Origin: Cepaea nemoralis
Taxonomy: Eukaryota; Mollusca; Gastropoda; Stylommatophora; Helicidae
DNA: 64,000 bases
Direction of reading: 5' to 3'
Assembly: GCA_014155875.1 (NCBI GenBank)
Contig: JACEFZ010017896.1
Span: forward strand, 77,001-141,000
Shown one piece after another: positions 46,185-57,167 of the stretch. Every line of letters begins with the position of its first letter. Position 1 is the stretch's first letter. Under the pieces are notes generated by a model. That model had not been told where the DNA came from. It made no database searches and was given only the letters and a program-made list of their open reading frames with translations. The translations under genes were made by a program, and so were the position numbers.

Positions 46185-47425
46185 CTGGTTACCACAGCGT
46201 AGTGGGTTAGTTCCCCACGCCGGTCAGTTGGACTAAAATGTTGACTTCACGCCCTGGACTTGGGGACTAATATGTTGACTTCACGCCCTGGACTTGGGGA
46301 CTAAAATGTTGACTTCACGCCCTGGACTTGGGGACTAAAATGTTGACTTCACGTCCTGGACTTGAGGAATCATATGTTGACTTCACGTCCTGGACTTGGG
46401 GACTAAAATGTTGACTTCACGCCCTGGACTTGGGGACTAAAATGTTGACTTCACGTCTTGGACTTGGGGACTAAAATGTTGACTTCACGCCCTGGACTTG
46501 GGGACTAAAATGTTGAATTCACGCCCTGGACTTGGGGACTAAAATGTTGACTTCACGCCCTGGACTTGGGGACTAAAATGTTAACTTCACGCCCTGGACT
46601 TGGGGACTAAAATGTTGAATTCACGCCCTGGACTTGGGGACTAAAATGTTGACTTCTCGTCCTGGACTTGGGGACTAAAATGTTGACTTCACGTCTTGGA
46701 CTTGGGACTAAAATGTTGACTTCACGCCCTGGACTTGGGGACTAAAATGTTGACTTCATGTCTTGGACTTGGGGACTAATATGTTGACTTCTCGTCCTGG
46801 ACTTGGGGACTAAAATGTTGACTTCACGTCTTGGACTTGGGGACTAAAATGTTGACTTCACGCCCTGGACTTGGGGACTAAAATGTTGACTTCACGTCTT
46901 GGACTTGGGGACTAATATGTTGACTTCACGCCCTGGACTTGGGGACTAAAATGTTGACTTCACGTCTTGGACTTGGGGACTAAAATGTTGACTTCACGTC
47001 TTGGACTTGGGGACTAATATGTTGACTTCACGCCCTGGACTTGGGGACTAAAATGTTGACTTCACGTCTTGGACTTGGGGACTAAAATGTTGACTTCACG
47101 TCTTGGACTTGGGGACTAATATGTTGACTTCACGCCCTGGACTTGGGGACTAAAATGTTGACTTCATGTCTTGGACTTGGGGACTAATATGTTGACTTCA
47201 CGCCCTGGACTTGGGGACTAATATGTTGACTTCACGTCTTGGACTTGGGGACTAAAATGTTGACTTCTCGTCCTGGACTTGGGCACGTCAATTACACTTA
47301 CCTTTGATATCAGTGTGGGTTCACCTAATGGTGCGGGACACTGGTAACAGGGCAAGCTAATCCTCAATCAATCTAATCTAATAGTAACATGTTTGTGGAC
47401 TACATTTGAGTTCAAAGTATACGAA
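46185..47425 (+). mobile_element. SINE-1 copy swollen by an internal tandem array
   Basis: Left flank CCGGTCAGTTGGACTAAAAT and right flank GGGCACGTCAATTACACTTA, then GTGGGTTCACCTAATGGTGC, are the normal SINE-1 body. Between them one internal segment is repeated about 30 times (see the array entry). Confidence 0.88.
46231..47283 (+). repeat. 35-bp tandem repeat born inside SINE-1
   Basis: Unit GACTAAAATGTTGACTTCAC followed by GCCCTGGACTTGGGG, period 35, about 30 copies. Variants (CGCCCTGG, CGTCTTGG, CTCGTCCTGG; AAAATG or ATATG) are mixed along the array. The same sequence occurs once in each intact SINE-1. Confidence 0.95.
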
Positions 47426-47429
47426 AAAA

Positions 47430-49945
47430 ACGTATTATTAACTCACTAATAAAAAAAAAAAAACATTATTTACGCACCAAGGAAAAAAATATTTACGCAC
47501 CAATTAAACAAACATTATTTAAACACCAATTTAAAAAAAAAAAAACAACATTATAACGCACCACTTTGAAAAAAAAAAACATATTTACGCACCAATTAAA
47601 ATAAAACACATTATTTACGCACCTATGTAAAAAAAAAAAAAACAACATTAATTACGCACCAATTAAAAAGAAAAGTCATGTTCTAGATCGGCCGTGCTTA
47701 CAGAAATCATTAGTTCCATCTGTGGCGGGGGAAGGATGTTGGAATGATGCAGCGGTCGGAGAGGTTTAGAGCTTCTGATAGACTTCATACTAATGAAGTG
47801 TCGTGATTGTACACACATGTTAAATACATGCTTGGATTTCCACGTGTCTAGATCGCTAGGTAAAAGGGTTCCAACCGTCGCCTGGAGGTCAGTGTAAAAA
47901 AATAGACCACCGTGATTAACCAGTGATGACAATAAAAGTCGTTCGGATTAATGACATGTTCGAGGCCACAGGTTGTTTCAACAAAGACAGAAAAAACAGT
48001 CTGGGTTGCAGCTGCACGTGTTCACATCCGGTCGGCAAAATAGGAACATTCGGTGGTGAGTGAGATGAATCATTACACCACTTTGACCGTTGATAAACAG
48101 TCCCGTCTGTCATTTAGAGTTTCCGGACATCAGGCGAAATGGCGGCTGTGATTGTCACCACTCGACAGAAGATTGGCGGCTTGTTATTGAAAACTGTTGT
48201 TGGGACCATACAGTAACTCGCTAGCTTGTTTTGGATGTCAAAACATGGGAGGACGAATCTGACATTGATTAAGCCAGGGGAGATAGATTCCTGACAATGG
48301 AGGATCTGCCCATAATAACACCTGTGTGGACATAAAGAATAACGTCACGTGACCAATTTTAGGCGTTTGCCAAAAACCCGATTTGGGGACAACTAGTGTA
48401 ACTCGAAACGTTGATCTAGGTAGACGTGCTTTGGCACGGCAGTTAGGGAGTTAAGAACATCTAACGTGTGCGGGATTAATTAGGTTTATTTTACACGTGC
48501 CTGTCATGGCAAACTTAGATGTGATTGAGTAAACTGCAGTGTCGTATAAGGTAGAACTTATTATATAATTAGTTCTAATTAATTTAGGAAATGGCATGGT
48601 AGAAACTGGTTAACGTAGGGAAGTGATAATTGGCTCTGTTGGTTGAAAATAGATTAGTGAAGTATTGATAAGCTTTACTAGTTGAGAATTGAGTAATGAG
48701 GGATAATTGGGATATTCTAGTGGGTGTCCCTGGTGGGCGGGGTTCCGCATTCTGTTTGTTGATTTTTTCTTTCTTGTCTTGGCCTGATGATAACCAATGT
48801 GTTGAGTCATCTGTCCCTGACAGAGTTAGGTTCATTGTATTTTGCTGAGCAAGGACCAATGGCCACGATCATCTAATAGAGATCAGTGACGGAGAGGCTA
48901 TCACCAGTTGTATTATCTATTTTACAGGTTCCCTCTGGTCGGGATGAAGAACACAGAACAATTTTAAACTCCGATCCCGGATAAATTATGATGCAGAAAG
49001 ATTGGCCAGCAACTTTCTCAATGGGTCTCTAATGGAATAATTTGATCAACATTGCTCAGTGGAGCTGAATGGTAGAAGTATCCTACAGGATAAGTACCGA
49101 ATGAGTTGTAGGTCATACCAGTCTTTAACACACCAGTAGTGATGGATGTTCAGTCCACGTATGACGAGAACAGTAGCGACTGATGTTCACATTGGAGGAA
49201 AGATAACATTGAAGTGTAGTTGTTCCACGTATCAAGGAAATCATAACCTTCAGACAATATCTAGAAAATATAGAAAGCTATTTTAGTCTAGATACAATGA
49301 CTGTTTAAGAGTGAAAACTATAGAACATTTCGCAGGAAGGATAAACGTCATGTTCATAGGACAGTGTTCCATGTTTTTTCACTGCGCAGGAATTATGAAG
49401 TCTGAGTTTCTATAAACTATTAGGAACAGTTTTTTTGTTAGGAACAAAAATAGTATCGTTCACGGATTATATATTTGAATGGGAATCAGATCTCATGGTC
49501 ATCAGAGCTCCTGGAGGAGGACATGTCTGGAGAGAAGGACACGACGTCGGTGAGGTCCATTGTGCTGATTCTTGTGATGTCGTGTAATCCTTGCCATGAT
49601 GAGTGGACTCTGATCATGAACTCTGTGGTCTGACCTATACATTTACATTAGAATACACGACACACATTTTCTTCGCATACACGTCTCATATACGTTACAC
49701 TTTTCTTTTAATAAATTAATCTTTATTAATTTTTCGAAGTAAGAGTTGTTGAGTATGTTGCGTTGGGGAAATATGAGAGGGGGCATAGTACGACAGTGAG
49801 AGAGAGATAGGAAAAGGTGTCCATGGGCTGATGGAGTGTGTTGGACGGAAGCTGGTGGATTCTCCAGGATATTGATAAGGGAAAAAAAAAATTATAATGT
49901 GGGTGTTGACTCCCCTCACTCCAGGGACGACACTTTAAAGGAAGA
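47430..49945. other. Intron sequence, longest stretch without recognised repeats
   Basis: An AT-rich ATTTACGCACCAATTAAAA repeat of about 35-40 bp fills 47450-47670. From 47690 to 49945 I see no repeat, coding or RNA signal. Confidence 0.55.
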
Positions 49946-49952
49946 CACGACA

Positions 49953-50235
49953 GTCAGCATGGCTGAAAGGATACGAACGCTCGTTCTTAAACATCTCGTG
50001 TGCTGATGCCAAGGAAGCGGGTTCAAACCCTACACTCGTCAGTTGGAATAAAATGTTGACTTCTCGTCCATGACTTTGTGACATAAATTGCAAGTGCCTC
50101 AGAGGTCGGAGTGGGTTCGCCTGATGGCGTGGGACACTGGTAATAGGGAAAGCTAATCCACACGCAAAAATAGCCCAGTGCACTAGAAGTAGTAGCATAG
50201 ACTACCCTTAAGTTCAACAGGAGCGAAAGAAAAAA
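49953..50235 (+). mobile_element. SINE-1 copy
   Basis: Near full-length: head GTCAGCATGGCTGAAAGGAT, B-box GGTTCAAACCC, body with one 35-bp-like unit, and tail GAGCGAAAGAAAAAA. Confidence 0.88.
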
Positions 50236-50674
50236 CAGCAAAAAGCCGCAGCCTCTTTGACTCGGATTCCGCACGCCAAACTCCACAGAACATATACAAA
50301 CACACGCATCTCTTCTTAGTAGTCTATGACAAACCCCTAAACCTCACCGAGTCCCTGTGTCATTGTGACACCCCAACTACTTCCCATAATGAGCTGATTC
50401 CTGTAAGCACCAGGGCTTTAGAACATGATTTTCAAAGACAAGTCACCCATTGATGTGCGTCTACTTGAAGTAAAAGAGGGGTTTGTTTGTCCCAATGACT
50501 TCAAGAAATATGGGAACGTTAGCGTTGCTAGGATCTGCCACCCCGGGCAGGTCACGGGGTAGGAACCAGACGGTGTGAGACACAAACGTGGTATCTACGA
50601 GTAGATTAGGGACAGTCCGAATAAGGCAAGAGGCCAGAGGATCGAATCCATTGCATATTTCATTTATGGCTCGG

Positions 50675-50856
50675 TCTCTTTCCGTAGGGCGGTCTGCCGA
50701 AGGCGTCACTCAAAGCACGAACTCTGTAGCTCCAGCAACGACCTCCAGGAGTCTCCAAGACAATTGCACTCCTGAACCGAATGACGTAGCCCGCAATCGA
50801 CCCCACCGCCTTCAGAGTGCGAGGTAGGCGGTGTAACCACTTAGCCACGGTGAACC
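50675..50856 (-). mobile_element. SINE-2 copy, reverse
   Basis: Inverse of head and body (ACTCTGTAGCTCCAGCAACG; CCACTTAGCCACGGTGAACC). Confidence 0.8.
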
Positions 50857-50861
50857 ACAAG

Positions 50862-51215
50862 GGACAGTCAAAGGCCAGGGACAGTCAAAGGCCAGGGACA
50901 GTCAAACGTCAGGAATAGTCAAACGCCAGGGACAGTCAAAGGCCAGAAACAGTCAAAGGCCAGAAACAACCAAAAGCCAGGGAAAGCCAAGACAGAGGAC
51001 AGAAGAGGAGGAGGAGGAGGAGGAGGTAGAGGAGGAGGAGAAGGAGGAGAAGGAGAAAAAGAAGAAGAAGCCAAAGGCCAGAGACAGTCAAAGGTCAGTG
51101 ACGGTCAAACGCCAGAAACAGCCAAACACCAGAAACAGTCAAAGGTCAGAGAAAGTCAAAGGCCAGGGATACTCAATGGCCAGGGACAGTGAAAGCCTAG
51201 GGAAAGCAAACCCGT
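50862..51215. repeat. 17-18 bp minisatellite with GAGGA interruption
   Basis: AGGGACAGTCAAAGGCC-like units on both sides of a purine-rich stretch (51003-51068). Confidence 0.85.
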
Positions 51216-51480
51216 AAACGATGCTTGTTGAAATAGGATGTACGGAGCCATAGACTTGACGAAACAGTGCCACGTAACTCGCTTTATGATGATAATGTCG
51301 AGGTTTGGAGAAACACGTCAATATGTGGAGTAAAGTCAAATATTTGAATAACTTGTTAAATTTTTGAGTAACATGCCACTTTGTGGAGAAATGTCAAATA
51401 TTGGAGAAGCATGTTAAGCTTTGGAGAAACAAGTTTTATAGTAAGAAGTCCAGTTTTAGGGCATTTACCTATTCAGGTGA

Positions 51481-51705
51481 GCGGCTGGCCGAGTGGCTAA
51501 GAACGCCGTGTTCTCCTTCGGGAGAACCGGGTTCGAATCCTCGGTAAGGTGTGGATTTTTATCTGACGGGGGTAAAAAGAAAATCCTAACCAGCACAGTT
51601 TGCGGCAACTACACTTAGTACCTCAGGCTCAAGGACCACCCCTCCTCCGACCTAGACTGAAAGGTACTATAGGCAGTAGATGAACGTTTTGTTGTTGTTG
51701 ACAGT
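51481..51705 (+). mobile_element. SINE-5 copy with tRNA-like head
   Basis: Head GCGGCTGGCCGAGTGGCTAA with box B GGTTCGAATCC, a short variable-arm-like hairpin CTCCTTCGGGAG, and tail ACTATAGGCAGTAGATGAAC. The head resembles a class II (Ser/Leu) tRNA but runs on into SINE body. Confidence 0.8.
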
Positions 51706-52859
51706 TTGACAAGTAAAGTTTTGAATTGAGAAGTCAAGTGCTTATGCCAACGAAGTCATCTTTTGGAGCAACAGGCAAAGTTTCAGAGTGCAGATTAACG
51801 TTTGCAGCAAACATTCTAGTTTTGAAGTACAAGTCTAATTTTGGAGTCACAAATAAAGTTATACGGTAAAAGTCAACTTTTGAAACAGCCAAATTAAATT
51901 TACGAGCCTAAGTCAAGTTTTGAAGAAACAAGTCAAATTTTGAAATAAACAGCCACATTCAATCCAATTTTGGGACGCAGAGGTGTTTCCAAGGCACCAG
52001 GGCCTGGTTATATACTGGCCAAGACCTATTGATGCGTCCTCGTCGAGCGTCCTGAGCAACAGGTCCCTTCGGGGTCCTGGCTAAAGTCAGTAGGATCGCC
52101 GATTCCTCCGAAGTCGGAGAGTGTCTGCCTGTACGGCGAGGAACCACCAGTCTGCACACCAATAAGCCAGACATGGGACAACGGATACTCACGCAAACCT
52201 CAGGTCCTGTATGACATCACACTGATGTTGGACAACAGGATGCCTTCATCCAACATACAGGATTCGCGTTGGAGCTCAAGCCAACGAACACAAGCAAGCA
52301 AGCAATCCAATTTTTGGTACAAATACCCCCTTTCAGCCTTCGAGTTTTCGACTTGGCTATAATTGGGGTATTTATATTGTAGCTTTTAGTTTGTCTTTTG
52401 TACACCGGGCTGCTTGTTGTCAGCTTTCCGGCTTCTGATGGGTTGATCGTCTTCATCCCTTTCTCGTTAGGTTTTTCATGTATGGACAGAGTCGCGCACT
52501 TGTTGAGGCTTGGAGTTGTGTGCACACCCCGTCATATGGTGCTGTTTCCTTCAGGGAGCTTTACCAATTACCGTCTCTTCTGGTGTTCCTCCTATTTCCC
52601 CGTCTTGGGTTGCCTTCGAATCTTCTCGATGTTCGCCAGTTCAGCCACATTTTAGTGACACATGTTTAGTAGATGAAAAGCCACATTTTGAAATAACAAT
52701 GCAAGGTTTGAAGTTATAAATGAACTTTTGTAATAGCAGGTCAAACGTTGGAGTAACAACCAAGTTTTAAGTAACAGGCGAAATCTTGAAGTAACATGTC
52801 ATGTTTTGGAGTAACACAGTTTAAAATAGCAGGCCAAGTTCTGATGTAACATGTTTTGG

Positions 52860-53102
52860 AGTCTCCGTGGCGAAGTAGTCAAACCGACTGCCTCGGGTTC
52901 CGAAGGTTGTGAGTTCGAATCAGGGCCGCGTTCTTCGGTTCACGATAGCATTTATTTCGGAGACTCCAGTGGGTCGTCGCTGGAGCTACGGAGTTCGTGC
53001 TTTGTGCGACTCTTTCCACGCTGCGGAAAGAGACTGAGCCATATGGGATAACAACCCGGTGTAATGAAGTCGACCCTGTTGACTTTTAAGCGACTTTTTT
53101 TT
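52860..53102 (+). mobile_element. SINE-2 copy inserted in a minisatellite
   Basis: Head GTCTCCGTGGCGAAGTAGTC through GACTTTTAAGCGAC and a T run. The degenerate 20-bp AGTTTTGGAGTAAC array resumes on the far side. Confidence 0.9.
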
Positions 53103-53289
53103 CTATAGTAAAAAGTTAAGTTTTGGAGCAATAAGTAAAGTTTTAAAGTAAGAAGGTAAGTTTTGGAGCAATACGTGAAGAAGTAAAGTAAGAAGTTAAG
53201 TTTTGGAGCAACAAGTGAAGTTTTGGAGTAACAAATGAAGTTTTAAAGGTAAGAAGTTAAGTTTTCGAGTAACACATCAAAGTAATGCC

Positions 53290-54375
53290 TTTAAATGAAA
53301 ACAACAAACAATAACCAGAAATAAGTCCCAAAAGCATCAGCCCACTATATGTCAGTGATGCGTTAGCACCATCACATGTTGTACGCTTGAGTGCATGGAG
53401 GAAGAGGCGACCAACCTTTCTCTCCCATAGTGAGGGACGAGCCCATGTACTGAACCCAGGCCTGAAAGCACCTCAGCGCACCACAGCATTAACTGGCACA
53501 AGGCGTGAGCATTTCCCAAGTTTGATACCGAAACTTTCTCTCTCGATTCTGCCATTACCCCTACCCCGTTCAACCTCAGAAGAGAAGGTATATTAGGGTC
53601 CATCCCATGCTCAGATTAATAGTTCTGTGACCGAGTCAGCCACAAATAGCGGCTTTCCACGGTTTTACCCTCACAAGTTTATTAATTTGATGGGGATTGT
53701 TGTCCTGGGGGGGGGGGGGGGGGGGGGGGGTGGACGTAATGACGCAAATTAGAAGTATCAGAGAATCCCAAAGCCAAAACGCTAATGAATCTAGGGGATT
53801 GACGTAGAAGGACGGACACGTCACGAGAAATTGTCAACAACAACAAACAGACGAACTTGGGAGCTTCATAGGAGCAGCAGCTTATGTGGTTTTGAGAAAG
53901 ATAGGTTGGCGAGGCACTGGCACTATATCGCATTGGTGGCTGAGTTAATACATGGAATGGACGAGTCAATGTGTGGAGACAGCGTTCATATAAGCCACGA
54001 GTGAATATGGAGACGAATGCAGAAACTCGATATCAGAGAAACGTCGGAAAGGACACTTAGAAGAGAACGGATAGAGAGAAGGACGCCGTGTTGACAGGCA
54101 AGGACACTGTCTAGAATTTTGAGCGGAAATGGCTTGAGACATGATGTTGGTTTTAATTGTAATTGCAATACTGTCCAGCCTGGACAGAACAGGCCCAGAA
54201 TTTTATTCTTTGTTATTGCCGAATTATTTGCTACAAGCCTGTACGCTGCAGAAATAAACAGCGTCATAACTGCCAACGTCTGACGGAGTCGACTTATTTT
54301 TGACGACAGTTTATAGCGAGCTGTTTTCTTATCAAGTTTTATTGTTGAGTTCTTACATACCCCGGGATGTTGTCT
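53290..54375. other. Intron sequence, nothing recognised
   Basis: Only poly-G tracts at 53707-53730 and 54386-54404 stand out. Confidence 0.55.
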
Positions 54376-54534
54376 GGCAAAAAAGGGGGGGGGGGGGGGG
54401 GGGGTAATGATGTGTATGTCTCTTTCTCTGAGTTGCTATTTATAGTTACAGGTTCATCATCATCATGTGGTCTATCCGGAGCAGAACATTCCCCGCCCCA
54501 CCCCGCCCCATAACCGTCTTTCGACAGTGCTCTC

Positions 54535-54862
54535 TATCATAAACCAAATGTCCTGCCTATCATAAGGGAGATGTCCTGCCTATCATAAGCCAGATGTCCT
54601 GCCTATCATAAGCCAGATGTCCTGCTTATCATAAGTCATGTCCTGCTCATCATAAGCCAGATGTCCAGCCTATCGTAAGCCAAATGTCCTGCATATCATC
54701 AACCAGATGTCCTGCCTATCATAAGCCAGATGTCCTACCTATCATAAGCCAGATGTCATGCCTATAATAAGCCAGATGTCCTGCCTATCATCAGCCAGAT
54801 GTCATGCCTATCATAAGCCAGATGTCCTGCCTATCATCAGCCAGATGCCCTGCATATCATCC
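54535..54862. repeat. 24-bp tandem repeat
   Basis: Unit AGCCAGATGTCCTGCCTATC ATAA, about 13 copies with point variants. Confidence 0.93.
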
Positions 54863-55149
54863 ACACATAGCGGCGTAGAGGTGTCCCTTAAATCAGAAGA
54901 AGTAAGGTTCCTCCTTCCACCTGCAATCTTATGAAAGACCCCTGGTCATGGTGGGGTACCCGCTGCACCCCTCCCCCCAACCATGGTAAAGTGAAACCAG
55001 TCGACCACATGATGGATTTACCCTGATAGCAGCAGACAGGTAGCTTTGTTGTGCTGGCAAGTTCATGACCTAGACAGGGGATCTCTTTATAGAGACGATG
55101 GCCATGGTCACTGACCAGTATACTACCAAGAAAAAGGAAAGCAATGGTA

Positions 55150-55400
55150 GACTATCTTCGTTACAAATACCAAAGCATCATAATTAGGACCTATCCTTCC
55201 GTAAGCTTTCTCCTCACAATCAGGGCGAATGAGAGGGTTGACTTGTCCAACTTCAATGTCGTGCAACTTCAATGTCGTACAACTGTCGTACGCTGCCATC
55301 TTGATCAAGCGTCTTTTTGTCCCGTTTGTTAACAATGAAGACACCAGTGTTGTTATATTCAATCTTCTTCATGGCAGACTCAGTGGCTACTTGATCGGGG
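55150..55400 (-). pseudogene. RPL23A: Ribosomal protein L23A pseudogene fragment
   Basis: Two overlapping minus-strand frames together resemble the C-terminal half of ribosomal protein L23A (uL23). One reads [18 protein letters not shown] and then RQLYDIEV; the other reads [20 protein letters not shown] followed by [16 protein letters not shown]. In the functional protein the two parts are contiguous. Here a duplicated short segment (ACGACATTGAAGTTG, twice near 55246-55275) causes a frameshift, and the normal C terminus is lost. No intron is visible between the parts, which suggests a retrocopy, but no poly-A tail was found. It lies inside the large RhoGEF intron and cannot make L23A. Confidence 0.85.
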
Positions 55401-55565
55401 ACTGTAGCAGCCAAACATAATGGAGAACATGCCAGTAGTTCAGGCTTATCGTCCACGATTTTCCTTTCATGAGTATATTGATGTGATTCATACTTAAACA
55501 GGAAATATGACTAAAATACAGCCACTGGGAAAATGAAGCAAACGGTTTATGAAATTTACTCAAGC

Positions 55566-55790
55566 TTAAAAAAGTTAATTACGTGTCCTTTACATGACAT
55601 GGCAATCAACCCCCAGCATTTAACGGCTGTTTGCGATTTTCTACACAATTTTACTTTCAGTAGTTTGCCAGTGTCTTCTCAATGGCTGTCGGCTATACCT
55701 TTGTGAAAATCAACGCAAAGCGATGTGCTCCCACATTTCATGCAGCTGACTTTGAGCCTGATATGACGTTGTTTACCAGCTAGACTAGAG
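55566..55790 (-). mobile_element. SINE-3 related copy, reverse
   Basis: Inverse copy (ACGTGTCCTTTACATGACAT, CAGTAGTTTGCCAGTGTCTT, CAACGCAAAGCGATGTGCTC). It ends where SINE-1 starts at 55791. Confidence 0.75.
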
Positions 55791-56088
55791 GTCAGCATGG
55801 CCGAATGGATAATAACACGTGTTCTTAAACATCCAGTATGCTGATGCCGAGGTAAGGGGTTCAACCCCTAGACCAGACAGTTGGACTAAAATGTTGACTT
55901 CCCGTCCTTGACTTGGGGACATAAATTACAAGTACCTCTGAAGCCGGAGTGGGTTCGCCTGTTGGCGAGGGACACTGGTAATAGGGAAAGCTAATTGACA
56001 CGCAAAATTCAGTCCAGTGTCCTAGAAATAGTGTATGGACTACTCTTGAGTTCAAAGCGTGCGAGCGCGAAAAAAAAAAAAAAAAAGC
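55791..56088 (+). mobile_element. SINE-1 copy, best preserved
   Basis: Head GTCAGCATGGCCGAATGGAT, B-box GGTTCAACCCC, body TGGGTTCGCCTGTTGGCGAG, ending in an 18-A tail. The A and B boxes support a tRNA-derived RNA polymerase III promoter. Confidence 0.9.
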
Positions 56089-56103
56089 TATAATCATACA
56101 GGA

Positions 56104-56362
56104 ACCGGCTCCGTGGCCGAGGAGTTAGCAGCTTTCTCCGCTAACTCCGAATACTCTCGTCACGTGACGCGACGAGAATTAGCAGTGGTTCGAATCGCAA
56201 AAGTGACTTATGAGAGTATGGAGCCGGTCGCTCAGAAAGTCGTGGCGTGCTGATGAGCGTAATCTAGCCTAGGAATCAACATACAGCTGAAAGATGCTGG
56301 TGTTGACCGCAATATCATGAAACAGGATGGAAACGCGGGAAAAAAAAAAAAAAAAAAAAAAA
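56104..56362 (+). mobile_element. SINE-3 copy, full length
   Basis: Head CCGGCTCCGTGGCCGAGGAG, B-box-like GGTTCGAATCGC, and 3' half AACATACAGCTGAAAGATGC, ending in a long A tract. Confidence 0.88.
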
Positions 56363-56469
56363 ATAATCATACAGGGCCTTCTAGAGTCACGGGTGAAGGT
56401 TGTACCTCTAGATGACCATATTCCTTTCACTAGAGCGCGGGATAAGGAAGCTCAGGACGACATGGTGAC

Positions 56470-56572
56470 GTCATAAGGACAGTTTAAAGATGGCCACCCC
56501 ATTTTTGACGTGCACCAAAGAGGAGCAGCTTTCTTGATCAGTGAAGGGGTGAACCCTATAGAAATTCACCGG
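56470..56572 (+). mobile_element. Mariner-like transposase N-terminal remnant
   Basis: The plus strand carries MATPFLTCTKEEQL and, one frame over, FLISEGVNPIEIHR, matching the copy at 835-1262. It stops at the start of a CCAA-type repeat. Confidence 0.6.
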
Positions 56573-56712
56573 CAACCAACCAACGAATCAACCAACCAAC
56601 CAGCTAGCCAGCCAACCATGCAACCAGTCAGTCAACCAACCAACTAACAACAAACTATCCAACCAACCAACCAATCAACCAACCAGTTAGTCAACCATCC
56701 AACCAACCAACA
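56572..56712. repeat. CCAA-type repeat
   Basis: CCAACCAA units with CAGT and CATC variants between a mariner remnant and the 74-bp array. Confidence 0.9.
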
Positions 56713-56722
56713 AAGGAAACAA

Positions 56723-57167
56723 CAAATGAACAACGAGGAAAGACTTAGAGAAGATGGAGTGCCGTGGAATGTAACCAGCAGTGTCGCACAGGAAGACAGG
56801 TGAACAACGAGGAAGGACTTAGAGAAGATGGAGTGCCGTGGAATGTAACCAGCAGTGTCGCACAGGAAGACAGGTGAACAACGAGGAAGGACTTAGAGAA
56901 GATGGAGTGCCGTGGAATGTACCAGCAGTGTCGCACAGGAAGACAGGTGAACAACGAGGAAGGACTTAGAGAAGATGGAGTGCCGTGGAATGTAACCAGC
57001 AGTGTCGCACAGGAAGACAGGTGAACAACGAGGAAGGACTTAGAGAAGATGGAGTGCCGTGGAATGTAACCAGCAGTGTCGCACAGGAAGACAGATGAAC
57101 AACGAGGAAGGACTTAGAGAAGATGGAGTGCCGTGGAATGTAACCAGCAGTGTCTCACAGGAAGACA
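56723..57167. repeat. 74-bp tandem repeat (type A)
   Basis: Six units with GAACAACGAGGAAGGACTTA and GATGGAGTGCCGTG plus the shared core GAATGTAACCAGCAGTGTC. One unit lacks an A (73 bp). Confidence 0.93.

Larger units (their letters stand above)
51290..53290. repeat. Old 20-bp minisatellite split by insertions
   Basis: AAGTCAAGTTTTGGAGTAAC-like units occur at 51290-51470, 51705-51960, 52675-52860 and 53103-53285, highly diverged. SINE-5 (51481), a segment at 51965-52670 and SINE-2 (52860) separate them. Confidence 0.75.

Noticed and set aside
46231..47283. Possible CRISPR array
   Set aside because: Units are contiguous with no unique spacers, the context is eukaryotic, and the unit is part of a SINE.
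48584..48859. 91-codon minus-strand ORF
   Set aside because: No recognisable motif, low-complexity composition in places, and a second overlapping frame of similar length; insufficient support.
51481..51550. Possible functional class II tRNA gene
   Set aside because: The cloverleaf-like head with GGCCGAGTGG and GGTTCGAATCC is followed by SINE-5 body and lacks a convincing acceptor stem; it is treated as a SINE head. The same applies to the SINE-1, -2, -3 and -4 heads.
52217..52719. ORFs of 60-100 codons on both strands
   Set aside because: No family resemblance and no splice context; they sit in an unclassified insertion between minisatellite blocks.
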